Part shown: positions 15,174 through 24,472 of the stretch, in pieces
Position numbering within the stretch: the first letter of the stretch is position 1
Layout: every line of letters starts with the position of its first letter
Notes under the pieces: model-generated
The model's database searches: none
Seen by the model: the letters and a program-made list of their open reading frames with translations, nothing else
Told to the model about the DNA's origin: nothing
Made by a program: the position numbers and the translations under genes
Assembly: GCF_001514235.1 (NCBI RefSeq)
Contig: NZ_KQ948933.1
Coordinates: 355,003 to 419,002, forward strand
Reading direction: 5' to 3'
DNA: 64,000 nt
Source: Streptomyces caeruleatus
GTDB taxonomy: Bacteria > Actinomycetota > Actinomycetes > Streptomycetales > Streptomycetaceae

Positions 15174-17759
15174 TCAGTCCAGCACCGGCAGCAGCTCCGG
15201 CAGATGCCCGTCCGAGGCCGCCGCCGCCCGCTGCCGTTCCTCCGGGACCTCGCCGTACAGGGTCGTGCGGGGCTTCGCGGGACGCCCGGCCGCCTCGGCG
15301 ACGGCCACCAGGTCGCGTACCGACTTGTAGGAGCCGTACGACGAACCCGCCATCCGCGAGATCGTCTCCTCCATCAGCGTGCCGCCCAGATCGTTGGCGC
15401 CGGAGCGGAGCATCTCCGCCGCGCCCTCGGTGCCCAGTTTGACCCAGCTGGTCTGGATGTTGGGGATGTACGGGTGCAGGAGGAGGCGGGCCATGGCCGT
15501 CACCGCACGGTTGTCGCGAGTCGTGGGGCCGGGGCGGGCGATGCCGGCCAGGTAGACCGGGGCGTTGGTGTGGATGAAGGGGAGGGTGACGAACTCCGTG
15601 AAACCGCCGGTGCGTTGCTGGATGCCGGCGAGCGTGCGCAGATGGCCGAGCCAGTGGCGGGGCTGGTCGACATGGCCGTACATCATCGTCGAGGACGAGC
15701 GGATGCCGAGCTCGTGGGCGGTCGTCACCACCTCGATCCACGTCGCCGTCGGCAGTTTGCCCTTGGTCAGGACCCAGCGGACCTCGTCGTCGAGGATCTC
15801 GGCGGCGGTGCCGGGGATGGAGTCCAGGCCGGCCTCCTTCGCGGCGCTCAGCCACTCCCTGATCGACATGCCGGTGCGGGTGGCGCCGTTGACGACCTCC
15901 ATCGGGGAGAACGCGTGCACGTGCATGCCGGGCACGCGCTCCTTCACCGCCTTCGCGATGTCGAAGTACGCCGTCCCGGGCAGGTCCGGGTGGATGCCGC
16001 CCTGCATGCAGACCTCCACCGCGCCCACCTCCCAGGCCTGTTGGGCGCGGTCGGCGACCTGGTCCAGGGAGAGGGTGTAGGCGTCGGCGTCGGTGCGGCG
16101 CTGAGCGAAGGCGCAGAAGCGGCAGCCGGTGTAGCAGACGTTGGTGAAGTTGACGTTCCGCGTGACGATGTACGTGACGTCGTCACCCACCACCGACTTG
16201 CGCACGTCGTCGGCGATGCGCGTGAGCGCGTCCAGCGCCGGGCCGTCCGCGTGCAGCAGGGCCAGCGCCTCGGCGTCGGTCAGCCGGGTCGGGTCGTCGG
16301 CCGCGACCCGCAGCGCCTGGCGGACGTCGGTGTCGATGCGCTCCGGCGCCATCCCGGGCGCCGCGGCCTCGCGCAGGGCGCCCCAGTCGCCGTACACCAC
16401 GTCGAAGTCGTCGCGCCGGTCGGACGTACGGCCCTCGGTGTCGATGGTGGTGTGCAGATCCGTACGGCCGGACGCGACGAAGGCCTCCTCCGGCTCCTGC
16501 CACGGGTGCCCCTCGACGACCGCGTCCGGACGCGCGAGGCCCGTCTCCGGGTCGGCGAGCGCCCGTACGTGCGGAAGCAGCCGGGGGTCCAGCCAGGGTT
16601 CGCCGCGCTGCACGAACTCCGGGTACACGCACAGCCGTTCACGCAGCTCGAAACCGGCCGCCGCCGAGCGCTCGGCGAGCTCCTCGATCTGCGGCCAGGG
16701 GCGTTCGGGGTTGACGTGGTCGATGGTCAGCGGGGAGACGCCGCCCCAGTCGTCTATGCCGGCCCGGATCAGCCGCTCGTACTCGGAGTCCACGAGGTTG
16801 GGCGGCGCCTGGAGACAGGCGCTCGGGCCCATGATGTGCCGGGCGACGGCCACCGTGGCGACCAGCTCGTCGAGTTCCGCGTCCGGCATGCCGCGCATCG
16901 CGGTGTCCGGCTTGGCGCGGAAGTTCTGGATGATCAGTTCCTGGATACCGTGGTAGGCCCGGGAGACCTTGCGGAGCGCGAAGAGGGACTCGGCCCGCTC
17001 CTCGTACGTCTCGCCGATGCCGATGAGGATCCCGGAGGTGAAGGGCACGGAGGAACGGCCCGCGTCCTCCAGCACCCGCAGCCGTACGGCGGGTTCCTTG
17101 TCCGGGGAGCCGTGGTGGGGGCCGCCGGGCTCGGACCACAGGCGGGTCGCGGTCGTCTCCAGCATCATGCCCATGGACGGCGCGACCGGCTTCAGCCGCT
17201 GGAAGTCGGTCCAGGTCATGACCCCGGGGTTGAGGTGGGGCAGCAGGCCCGTCTCCTCCAGGATGCGGATGGAGATGGCGCGGACGTAGGCGATGGTGTC
17301 GTCGTATCCGTGCGCGTCGAGCCACTCCCGTGCCTCGGGCCAGCGGTCCTCGGGCTTGTCGCCGAGGGTGATGAGGGCTTCCTTGCAGCCGAGGGCCGCG
17401 CCCTTGCGGGCGATGTCGAGGACCTCGTCCGGCGACATGAACATCCCGTGGCCGGCGCGGCGCAGCTTTCCGGGGACGGTGACGAAGGTGCAGTAGTGGC
17501 ACTTGTCACGGCACAGCCGGGTGAGGGGGATGAAGACGCTCTTCGAGTACGTGATGACGCCGGGACGCTCCGCTTGTTCGAGGCCGGCGTCCCGTACGCG
17601 GCCGGCGGACGCGACGAGGTCGTCCAGGGCCTCGCCGCGGGCCTGGAGCAGTACGGCGGCCTCGGAGACGTCGAGGGCGACGCCGTCCCGGGCGCGTTTG
17701 AGGGCGCGACGCATGGAGTTCTCGGTTGGGCCGGTTCCGGGAGTCGCAGCAGTGGTCAT
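15174..17759 (-). CDS. fbiC: bifunctional FO synthase (7,8-didemethyl-8-hydroxy-5-deazariboflavin synthase)
   Basis: The 861-residue protein starts at ATG 17759 (MTTAATPGTGP). Two radical-SAM halves are fused: the CofG half with CRDKCHYCTF near residue 90 and the CofH half with CYTGCRFCAF near residue 555, each a CxxxCxxC [4Fe-4S] motif. Together they join the tyrosine-derived ring to a pyrimidine to make FO, the chromophore of coenzyme F420. The fused form is the actinobacterial one; length is usual for the family. Several likely F420 users lie nearby (17895-18743, 21522-21914, 55428-55901). Cytosolic. Confidence 0.95.
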   Translation of the reverse strand: MTTAATPGTGPTENSMRRALKRARDGVALDVSEAAVLLQARGEALDDLVASAGRVRDAGLEQAERPGVITYSKSVFIPLTRLCRDKCHYCTFVTVPGKLRRAGHGMFMSPDEVLDIARKGAALGCKEALITLGDKPEDRWPEAREWLDAHGYDDTIAYVRAISIRILEETGLLPHLNPGVMTWTDFQRLKPVAPSMGMMLETTATRLWSEPGGPHHGSPDKEPAVRLRVLEDAGRSSVPFTSGILIGIGETYEERAESLFALRKVSRAYHGIQELIIQNFRAKPDTAMRGMPDAELDELVATVAVARHIMGPSACLQAPPNLVDSEYERLIRAGIDDWGGVSPLTIDHVNPERPWPQIEELAERSAAAGFELRERLCVYPEFVQRGEPWLDPRLLPHVRALADPETGLARPDAVVEGHPWQEPEEAFVASGRTDLHTTIDTEGRTSDRRDDFDVVYGDWGALREAAAPGMAPERIDTDVRQALRVAADDPTRLTDAEALALLHADGPALDALTRIADDVRKSVVGDDVTYIVTRNVNFTNVCYTGCRFCAFAQRRTDADAYTLSLDQVADRAQQAWEVGAVEVCMQGGIHPDLPGTAYFDIAKAVKERVPGMHVHAFSPMEVVNGATRTGMSIREWLSAAKEAGLDSIPGTAAEILDDEVRWVLTKGKLPTATWIEVVTTAHELGIRSSSTMMYGHVDQPRHWLGHLRTLAGIQQRTGGFTEFVTLPFIHTNAPVYLAGIARPGPTTRDNRAVTAMARLLLHPYIPNIQTSWVKLGTEGAAEMLRSGANDLGGTLMEETISRMAGSSYGSYKSVRDLVAVAEAAGRPAKPRTTLYGEVPEERQRAAAASDGHLPELLPVLD

Positions 17760-17825
17760 TCCCTGAGCATACGTTCGAGGTTTGCGAGGTCGGGGGTGGT
17801 TCGGGGTGGTGCTGTGCATTGCCGG

Positions 17826-17869
17826 CTGCGGGTGCGTTGTGGCTGGTCGCGCAGTTCCCCGCGCCCCTG
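17826..17869. repeat. dispersed Streptomyces intergenic repeat, copy 1
   Basis: The stretch contains GTTGTGGCTGGTCGCGCAG followed by TTCCCCGCGCCCCTGA. The same element recurs in inverse orientation at 27844-27891 and 49986-50032, and as a longer variant at 56157-56237. It lies between fbiC and the LLM gene. Confidence 0.8.
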
Positions 17870-17894
17870 AGGGTTGGCTGGACCTGGCCTCGGT

Positions 17895-18743
17895 CTACAA
17901 GTACTCGGCGTAGTCGTCCAGGACTCGCAGCACCTCCGTCTCCTCCGCCGGCGGCAACTGCACCACGACCTCCTCGATGCCCAACTCGGCGTAGTGCGCG
18001 AGCTTGCCGGCGCTCGGGTACACGGCGTACGGGACCACCTGCTGGGACCCCGGATCGCGGCCGGCGTCCGCCCAAGCGGCCCTCAGCACAGGCAGGGTTT
18101 CGGACAATCCGCGGCCGCCGATCGGCATCCACCCGTCCGCGTACTCGCTGATGTGCGCGAAGAGCTTGGGACCGGCTGCCCCGCCGATGAGCGTGCGGGG
18201 GCCGTTGACCTTCGGGCCGCGCGGCTTCTGCACCGGCTTGGGGAAGGCGTAGCTGGCCCGGACCGCCCCGAACTCCCCCTCGTACCCGACGGGTTCGTCG
18301 GCCCACAGTGCCCGCATCAGGCCCATCCGGTCCCGGACCAGCTCCCGCCGGGTCCGCCAGTCCACCCCGTGGTCGGCGGCCTCCTCCACGTTCCAGCCGA
18401 AGCCGAGGCCGAGGGTGAAGCGGCCGCCGGAGAGGTGGTCGAGGGTGGCGATCTGCTTGGCCAGGTCGATCGGGTCGTGCTGGGCGACGAGCGTGATGCC
18501 CGTGCCGAGTCCGAGCCGCTCGGTCACCGCCGCCGCCTGGCCGAGGGTGACGAAGGGGTCGAGGGTGCGGCCGTACTCGGGTGGCAGGTCGCCGCCGACC
18601 GGGTACGGGGTGGTCCGCTCGACGGGGATGTGGGTGTGCTCGGGCAGGTACAGCCCGGCGAACCCGCGCTGCTCCAGCTCACGGGCGAGCCGGATCGGGG
18701 TGATGGTCTCGTCGGTGAGGAAGATCGTGACGGAGATGCGCAT
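17895..18743 (-). CDS. LLM-class oxidoreductase, probably F420-dependent
   Basis: A 282-residue luciferase-like enzyme starting at ATG 18743 (MRISVTIFLTDETITPI). Family features: GLYLPEHTHIP near residue 37, GTGITLVAQHDPIDLAKQIATLDHL near residue 95 and GRFTLGLGFGWNVEEAADHG near residue 115. These surround the flavin or F420 pocket of the TIM barrel. Placement beside fbiC favours coenzyme F420 over FMN. The substrate is unknown. It is divergent from the PHP hydrolase gene and its promoter region contains the tandem motif array at 18781-18898. Confidence 0.85.
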   Translation of the reverse strand: MRISVTIFLTDETITPIRLARELEQRGFAGLYLPEHTHIPVERTTPYPVGGDLPPEYGRTLDPFVTLGQAAAVTERLGLGTGITLVAQHDPIDLAKQIATLDHLSGGRFTLGLGFGWNVEEAADHGVDWRTRRELVRDRMGLMRALWADEPVGYEGEFGAVRASYAFPKPVQKPRGPKVNGPRTLIGGAAGPKLFAHISEYADGWMPIGGRGLSETLPVLRAAWADAGRDPGSQQVVPYAVYPSAGKLAHYAELGIEEVVVQLPPAEETEVLRVLDDYAEYL

Positions 18744-18780
18744 GACTGCATCTGTACCGCGCGACTGCACGGATGTCCAT

Positions 18781-18898
18781 ACCGACCGGTCGGCACAGTT
18801 TTCACCTCTACCGATCGGAAGTTTTCACCTCTACCGGTCGGAACAGATCCACCTCTGTCGGTCGGAACAGATCCGCCTCATCCACCTCTGTCGGTCGG
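18781..18898. promoter_or_regulatory. tandem array of CCG-N-TCGG motifs in a divergent promoter
   Basis: Five spaced motifs are visible: CCGACCGGTCGG (18782-18793, a perfect palindrome), CCGATCGG (18811-18818), CCGGTCGG (18834-18841), GTCGGTCGG (18857-18865) and GTCGGTCGG (18890-18898). Each lies in a degenerate unit of about 24 bases containing CACCTCT. The array lies in the 277-base gap between the LLM gene and the PHP gene. It could be a multi-operator for a TetR-like regulator or simply a tandem duplication. Confidence 0.55.
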
Positions 18899-19020
18899 CT
18901 GCCGATTGTCTGCTGATTCCCTTCCCTTGCACGGCAGTTCACGGCTGAATACGAGAGTTGCACGCACCACCACTGCACCACCCACGCCCTGTCACTCACG
19001 ACGACCTGGGGAGCAGCAGC

Positions 19021-20586
19021 ATGTGCGAGGACAATCACGCGGGCCCCGTGGGCCCCGCGGACCACACGGGCGGCCACGCCGGGCTGGGAAGACGCGCGCT
19101 GTTCGTGACGGGCGCGGCCGCCGCGCTTACGTTGGGAAGCGTGACCTTCGCCAGCGGCGCCGACGACACCCAGGACGCGGAGACCCGCACGGTGCGGGGC
19201 ACCCTGCCGCCCGGGTCCCCCGACTTCGTGTACCTGCCGGTCGAAGTACCGGCCGGCGTACGGGAGATCAAGGTCTCCTACACCTACGAGAAGCCGTCCG
19301 TCCCGGCCGGCACCCCGGGCAACGCCCTCGACATCGGCATCTTCGACTGGCGCGGCACCGACCTCGGCGGCCGTGGCTTCCGGGGCTGGTCGGGCGGGGC
19401 GCGCACGGAGTTCTTCATCCGGGCGGACGAGGCGACGCCGGGGTACGTTCCGGGCCCGGTCCGCGAGGGCACGTGGCACATCGCGCTGGGCCCCTACACG
19501 GTGGCGCCGCAGGGGCTGCCGTACGAGGTCACCGTCACGCTGACGTACGGCGAGCCCGGCGGGGTCGTCGAGCCGGCGTACCCGCCGGACCGGGCGAAGG
19601 GCCGGGGCCGGGCCTGGTACCGGGGCGACTGCCATCTGCACTCCTGGTTCTCCGACGGCCGCCGTACGCCGGCCGAGATCGCGGCGCTGGCGCGGGCGGC
19701 GGGGCTGGACTTCATCAACAGCTCGGAGCACAACACGCACTCGGCGCACGCGCACTGGGCGGACCTGGCCGGCGACGACCTCCTGATCATGCTGGGCGAG
19801 GAGGTCACGACACGGAACGGTCATGTGGTGGCACTCGGCACCGACCCCGGCACCTTCGTCGACTGGCGCTACCGGGCCCGGGACAACCGCTTCGGCCGGT
19901 TCGCCCGGCAGATCCGCAAGGCCGGCGGTCTCGTCGTGCCCGCCCACCCGCACGCCACCTGCGTCGGCTGCAACTGGAAGTTCGGCTTCGGCGAGGCGGA
20001 CGCGGTCGAGGTGTGGAACGGGCCGTACACCCCGGACGACGAGGTGACCCTGGCCGACTGGGACAGCATGCTGGTGGCCTCGGTGCGGGAGGGCCGTGAC
20101 TGGATCCCCGCCATGGGCAACAGCGACGCCCACCGCGACCCGGACCCGGTCGGCAGCCCCCAGACGGTGGTCCTGGCCGACGACCTGACGCGCGAGGCGA
20201 TCCAGGAGGGCATCAAGGCGGGCCGGTCGTACGTCGCCGAGTCGAAGAACGTCTCCCTGACCTTCGGCGTGTCCGGCGCGAAGGGCCAGCACGCCGGCAT
20301 CGGCGAACGCCTGAGGGTCGACCGGAACACCCCGGTGACGGTCCGCCTGGAGGCCTCGGGCGCCCCCCGCTGCACGGTCCGCTTCGTCACCGACCAGGGC
20401 GTCCTGTTCACCAGCCCGCCGCTGCCCGTGGCCGGCTCGGGTGTCGTGGAGTGGCGTACGACACCCTCGTACGCGGCCTACGTCCGGGCGGAGCTGCGGC
20501 ACGAGGCGGCGGTGGGGCCACTGCCGGGGGCGTTGGCGGCGTTCACGAACCCGATCTTCCTGGGGCGTCAGACCGACCGGCCCTAG
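19021..20586 (+). CDS. secreted PHP-domain metallohydrolase (CehA/McbA type)
   Basis: The 521-residue protein starts at ATG 19021 after GGGGAGCAGCAGC. LGRRALFVTGAAAALTLGS is a Tat-like signal (two arginines, hydrophobic core), so export is likely. A beta-rich N-terminal domain (residues about 55-190) precedes the PHP domain: YRGDCHLHSWFSDGR near residue 200 supplies the first HxH pair, FINSSEHNTHS the next, AHPHATC near residue 310 and GNSDAHRDPD near residue 362. These His/Asp residues bind a multimetal centre for hydrolysis, often of phosphoesters or carbamates. Its stop overlaps that of the convergent EEP gene at CTAG 20583-20586. Confidence 0.85.
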   Translation: MCEDNHAGPVGPADHTGGHAGLGRRALFVTGAAAALTLGSVTFASGADDTQDAETRTVRGTLPPGSPDFVYLPVEVPAGVREIKVSYTYEKPSVPAGTPGNALDIGIFDWRGTDLGGRGFRGWSGGARTEFFIRADEATPGYVPGPVREGTWHIALGPYTVAPQGLPYEVTVTLTYGEPGGVVEPAYPPDRAKGRGRAWYRGDCHLHSWFSDGRRTPAEIAALARAAGLDFINSSEHNTHSAHAHWADLAGDDLLIMLGEEVTTRNGHVVALGTDPGTFVDWRYRARDNRFGRFARQIRKAGGLVVPAHPHATCVGCNWKFGFGEADAVEVWNGPYTPDDEVTLADWDSMLVASVREGRDWIPAMGNSDAHRDPDPVGSPQTVVLADDLTREAIQEGIKAGRSYVAESKNVSLTFGVSGAKGQHAGIGERLRVDRNTPVTVRLEASGAPRCTVRFVTDQGVLFTSPPLPVAGSGVVEWRTTPSYAAYVRAELRHEAAVGPLPGALAAFTNPIFLGRQTDRP

Positions 20587-21410
20587 GCCCCCGGCGACTG
20601 CAGATCCGCCACCACCGCCGCGTGGTCCGACGGCCATACCCCGTCGACCGGGCCGTCCCCGGCGCGCCGTACCGCTCGGACGGTGCCGATGCCGTCGGGG
20701 CCGGCCGGGGCGCCCACGTGGATGTAGTCGATGCGGGTGGCGGGGCCGGGGCCGGGGTGAACGTACGGGTTGGCGTGGTCCCAGGTGGCGGACGGGGCGG
20801 ACGGGTCGGCGTACTCCCACGCGTCGAGGAAGACCTGGCCGGGTACGGCGGGCGCGGTGCGGGTGCCGCTGAAGGCACGGATCTCGTCCGAGTCGGGCCG
20901 GGCGTTGAAGTCGCCGGTGACGACGGGCGGGAAGTCGGTGCCGGTGCGGTGGGCGGCGACGAACTCGGCGAGGGCGGTGACCTGTCGGCACCGTACCGTC
21001 GAGGCATGGGTCGCGGACGTCAAGTGGGCGGTGAAGAACGGAACTTGACCGCCCGGCGCGTCCAGGCGGGCGTAGAGGGCGAGCCGGCCGTCGTCGAGGT
21101 CCTCGGGGGCCGGCAGCCGCAGCACGTCCCGCTCCAGGACCGGCCAGCGGCTGAGCACGGCGTTGCCGATGTCGGCCCCGGGGTCCCCGATCCGCCGCCG
21201 CCAGCGCTCGGGGGCGGGCGAGGGCGCCCAGGTCCAGTGCAGGCCGAGTTCGTCGGCCAGCCACGCGGCGAGGTTCTCGCCGCCCGCGGCCCACACCTCC
21301 TGGAGGCCGACGACATCGGGACGCAGGTCCCGCAGGACGGCGAGGACGGCCTTCTGCCGCTCGGCCCAGGGGCCGAACCGCCACCACAGGTTCCAGGTCA
21401 CCACGCGCAT
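20583..21410 (-). CDS. endonuclease/exonuclease/phosphatase-family hydrolase
   Basis: A 275-residue protein from ATG 21410. EEP motifs: RVVTWNLWWRFG (Asn), VVGLQEVWAAG (metal-binding Glu), FFTAHLTSATH (His), VVTGDFNARPDSDEI (Asp/Asn pair), RIDYIHVG and WPSDHAAVVADL (terminal Asp-His). All key residues are present, so it should be a Mg-dependent phosphodiesterase or phosphatase, on nucleic acid, sugar phosphate or lipid. No secretion signal is seen. The upstream extension in the frame is not protein-like. Confidence 0.88.
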   Translation of the reverse strand: MRVVTWNLWWRFGPWAERQKAVLAVLRDLRPDVVGLQEVWAAGGENLAAWLADELGLHWTWAPSPAPERWRRRIGDPGADIGNAVLSRWPVLERDVLRLPAPEDLDDGRLALYARLDAPGGQVPFFTAHLTSATHASTVRCRQVTALAEFVAAHRTGTDFPPVVTGDFNARPDSDEIRAFSGTRTAPAVPGQVFLDAWEYADPSAPSATWDHANPYVHPGPGPATRIDYIHVGAPAGPDGIGTVRAVRRAGDGPVDGVWPSDHAAVVADLQSPGA

Positions 21411-21521
21411 GGGCACCGTCTCTCGCAGAGGGAACCGTTCGGGGTTCCGCCATCGTTCGATCCCCCGTGAGAGACATTGAAGAGCATCACCGCCACCACA
21501 AGACGGGAGACCCGACAAACC

Positions 21522-21914
21522 ATGCCCCGCAGCCCCGAGACCAAGTACTGCGTCGTCACCGCGTTCCAGCGCCGCCTCAACGCCGTCATGCGTCGCCTGC
21601 CGGCCCACACCCTGCTGGAGACGACGGGCCGCGTCTCCGGCCTGCCCCGCCGCACCCCGGTCGGCGGACGCCGGGTCGGTGACTCGTTCTGGCTGGTCTC
21701 CGAGTTCGGCGAACGCTCCCAGTACGTCCGCAACATCATGGCGGACCCGCGGGTGCGGGTCCGGCTGCGGGGCCGCTGGCACACCGGCACCGCCCATCTC
21801 CTGCCCGACGACGACACCACGGCCCGACTGCGCGCCCTGCCCCGGCTCAACAGCGCCGCGGTCCGGGTGGTCGGGGTGGGGCAGCTGACGGTGCGGGTGG
21901 ATCTGGACGGGTGA
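21522..21914 (+). CDS. deazaflavin-dependent (Ddn-like) oxidoreductase
   Basis: A 130-residue protein from ATG 21522; a TTG at 21477 adds 15 residues. The pattern LLETTGRVSGLPRRTPVGG, DSFWLVSEFGERSQYVRNI and DPRVRVRLRGRWHTGTAHLL matches the split-barrel Ddn/nitroreductase family, whose members bind F420H2 and reduce quinones or enones. It lies 4 kb from fbiC. Substrate unknown. Confidence 0.85.
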   Translation: MPRSPETKYCVVTAFQRRLNAVMRRLPAHTLLETTGRVSGLPRRTPVGGRRVGDSFWLVSEFGERSQYVRNIMADPRVRVRLRGRWHTGTAHLLPDDDTTARLRALPRLNSAAVRVVGVGQLTVRVDLDG

Positions 21915-21969
21915 GCAGTGTCGGGCGGGGGGGGCGGGCTGGGCTCAATTTCGTGCGGCGTGCGGCTTC

Positions 21970-21998
21970 TTGACATGGCATCACCTCTTTACTGCAAT
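21970..21998 (+). promoter_or_regulatory. candidate promoter for the caspase-like gene
   Basis: TTGACA at 21970-21975 is followed after 17 bases by TGCAAT at 21993-21998, a reasonable -35 and a weak -10. The 140-base gap before the caspase-like gene is unusually A/T-rich for this genome. Confidence 0.35.
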
Positions 21999-22054
21999 GA
22001 ACACCCGACACCGCCGCACCACACACGGGGGCCGCATGTCCGTACGGATCGACG

Positions 22055-24472
22055 ATGATCCGGCTGCCTGACCCGGAACGCTCCCGCGCCCTCCTCTTCG
22101 GTACCGCCACCTACGCGTCCGACGAGCTGCCCGACCTGCCGGCCGTGGTCGACAACCTGGAGGACCTGCGGGGCGCCCTGACCTCACCGCTGGGCTCCTT
22201 CGCCGCCGAGCACTGTCACGTGCTCCTCGATCCGCCCGGCCTGATCCCGCTCTTCGACGCGTTGGACCACCAGGCCGCCGAGGCCAGGGACACCCTGCTG
22301 ATCTACTTCGCGGGGCACGCCCTGCGCAAGACGCTCGGCGGCGGCCTGCACCTCGCCCTTCCGCACACGCGGTCGGCCAACCAGGCGGTCAGCGGCTTCG
22401 ACTACGACCGGCTGCGCGAGATCGTCACCTCGTCCCCGGCGACGAACAAGATCGTGATCGTGGACGGCTGCTTCAGCGGGCGCGCCGACCAGGGCGTGAG
22501 CGGCATCGCGCAGGAGCTGGCCATCGAGGGCTGCTGCCTGCTGACCTCGGCCGATGCAGGCCGGCAGGCCCTGGGCCCGTCAGGCACGCGGAACACGACG
22601 TTCACCGGCGCCCTCCTGGGCCTGCTGCGGCACGGCGTACCGGCGGCCGGACCGCTGCTCTCCGTCGGTGCCCTCGGCGACGAACTGCGCCGCGGCGCCC
22701 GGCGTCAGGGCACACCGCTGCCGGGTCAGCAGTTCCACGGCACGGCCATGCACATCGCGCTCGCCCGCAACCCCGCCGCGCCCGCCACCGGCGTCGCCCC
22801 TCCCCCGCCTGCACCGCCCACGCCCCCGCTCCCGCCCCCGCCCCCGCCCCCGCTGATGGCCGAGCACGCGTACGTGTCCCGGGCGCTCGTCCTCGCGGGC
22901 ACCGCGCACGTCACCAGGCAGGACCTCGCGCAGACGATCCGCGGGAACTGGCAGACCGCCGCCGACCTGTTCTTCCGGGACATGGGCACCACCTCGCACC
23001 CCAGCGAGGGCTGGACCGAACTCCGCTCCTGGCTACGGCAGTTCAACGACCCCCGGACCGATGACGTCGAAGGCCGGATCATCCTCGTCGACCGCCGGCT
23101 GAACGATCCCGCCCTCCCCCACGACCACAAACTGCTGCACCTGCTGCGCTGGCTCGACCCGGACGGCCCGGTCGTCTACCGCGGCCGTCCGGTCACCTAC
23201 CGCGCGCTGGCCCGCGTCTGCCTGCGCCCGTACGTCGGCGGCGACAGCGGCGACAGCGATGACGAGGAGCTCCTGGAGGAACTGTCCGGGCCGCACCAGC
23301 TGCTCGACGCCCTGTCCGGGTTCGCCACGCTCAACCGGCTGGAGGGCGTGCGGCGCGCGTGGGAGCAGGCGCTGGCGGCCTGGCGGGCGACCGAGACCGC
23401 TTCCTGGCCGGCCGAGGTGCGGAACTGGGCCGCCGAGGTGGGGCCCGGGGCGCTGCTGGCCGCTCTGCTGCCACCGGAGGATCTGGCCGAGGTACGGCCC
23501 CCGCTGCCGACCGAGGGCCCGCCGGTTCCGTCGACCGGCTGGTACGACCGGCTTCTCGTGGCCGCCGGCGGACGGGAGACCCTGCTCGGCCGGCTGGCGG
23601 AGGTCGAGTGGTCCGACCGGGCCCGGCAGGAGGGACGCGCCTGGGCCGGGCGGGAGGAGCAGCGGCTCCGGGCCGAGGAGGAGCAACGCGCGCGGCGGGA
23701 GGAAGCGGCCCGCAGGGAGCAGGAGCGGCGGTTCCGGAAGAGGCGGGAGCACGAGGAGCGGCGGCTGGCCGAGGAACCGCGGTTGCGGGAGGAGCGGCGG
23801 CTCGCCGAGGAGGAACGGCAGCGGCGGGCCCGGCGGGCGCAGGAGGAGGAGCAGGAGCGGCAGCGCAGGCTGAGGGAGTGGCGGGCTGCGGAGGCGGTCC
23901 GGTTGCGTCCGGCCGCGCGGGCCGGGGCCGTGCTCCGCGCGTTCGCGCTCGGCGCCGTGTGGGCGTTCTTCCCCGTCGTGGCCGTCTGGCTCAGCTGGTG
24001 GTTCTCCAGCTACGAGTTCGACGCGGCGCAGGTCCTTTCCTGGCTGGTCTGCGTGGTGAGCGCGGCAGCGCTGTACCGGCTGGTCCCGTGCGCCTATCGG
24101 CTCGGCGCCGCCTTCCGGCCCAGGCCGCTCGCACCCGCCACCTGGCTGCCGCCGGCGCGCACGGCCCTGGGGACCGGTGCGGTACTGCTGGTCTACGGCC
24201 TGATCGGCGGGGACTCGTCGTCACGGGCGAGCAGGATCAAGGCGGACTCCGACCTCCTCCGGGAGGTGGGCCTGGGCAAGTTCCTCACCTATGTGGGGCA
24301 GAACGGCACCAGGGACTCCTTCGGCGACATGCTGGTCGGACTGCTGGCGCTGGCTGCCGCGGCCGGCTGTGTCTGGATCGGCCTACAGGCCGGCCGCATC
24401 ACAGCCCGCCGCTGGGAGGAGAAGTTCGCCCGAGCCCAGGAGGAGGCACACGGACCCGCCCGACATGAGTGA
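22055..24472 (+). CDS. membrane-anchored caspase-like (C14) protease with coiled coil
   Basis: The 805-residue protein starts at ATG 22055. Residues 1-245 are a caspase fold: RALLFGTATY, then LLIYFAGHAL with the catalytic His near residue 89, and IVIVDGCFSG with the catalytic Cys near residue 136. A proline run (about 250-268) follows, then a central helical domain (TRQDLAQTIRGNWQTAADLF, WLDPDGPVVYRGRPV) of unknown fold. A long charged Arg/Glu coiled coil spans residues about 525-620. Four hydrophobic segments near the C-terminus (from about 630) anchor it. Caspase-like proteases act in bacterial cell-death and anti-phage responses in some systems; that role here is inference, as no partner sensor is adjacent. 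Confidence 0.8.
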   Translation: MIRLPDPERSRALLFGTATYASDELPDLPAVVDNLEDLRGALTSPLGSFAAEHCHVLLDPPGLIPLFDALDHQAAEARDTLLIYFAGHALRKTLGGGLHLALPHTRSANQAVSGFDYDRLREIVTSSPATNKIVIVDGCFSGRADQGVSGIAQELAIEGCCLLTSADAGRQALGPSGTRNTTFTGALLGLLRHGVPAAGPLLSVGALGDELRRGARRQGTPLPGQQFHGTAMHIALARNPAAPATGVAPPPPAPPTPPLPPPPPPPLMAEHAYVSRALVLAGTAHVTRQDLAQTIRGNWQTAADLFFRDMGTTSHPSEGWTELRSWLRQFNDPRTDDVEGRIILVDRRLNDPALPHDHKLLHLLRWLDPDGPVVYRGRPVTYRALARVCLRPYVGGDSGDSDDEELLEELSGPHQLLDALSGFATLNRLEGVRRAWEQALAAWRATETASWPAEVRNWAAEVGPGALLAALLPPEDLAEVRPPLPTEGPPVPSTGWYDRLLVAAGGRETLLGRLAEVEWSDRARQEGRAWAGREEQRLRAEEEQRARREEAARREQERRFRKRREHEERRLAEEPRLREERRLAEEERQRRARRAQEEEQERQRRLREWRAAEAVRLRPAARAGAVLRAFALGAVWAFFPVVAVWLSWWFSSYEFDAAQVLSWLVCVVSAAALYRLVPCAYRLGAAFRPRPLAPATWLPPARTALGTGAVLLVYGLIGGDSSSRASRIKADSDLLREVGLGKFLTYVGQNGTRDSFGDMLVGLLALAAAAGCVWIGLQAGRITARRWEEKFARAQEEAHGPARHE

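Noticed and set aside
14994..17870. Long plus-strand frame antisense to fbiC
   Set aside because: A 958-codon frame in high-GC DNA opposite a clear radical-SAM gene; composition is Arg/Gly/Val-rich with no domain.
18808..21477. 889-codon minus frame over the PHP and EEP genes
   Set aside because: Overlaps two well-supported genes on both strands; Arg/Pro-rich, without motifs.
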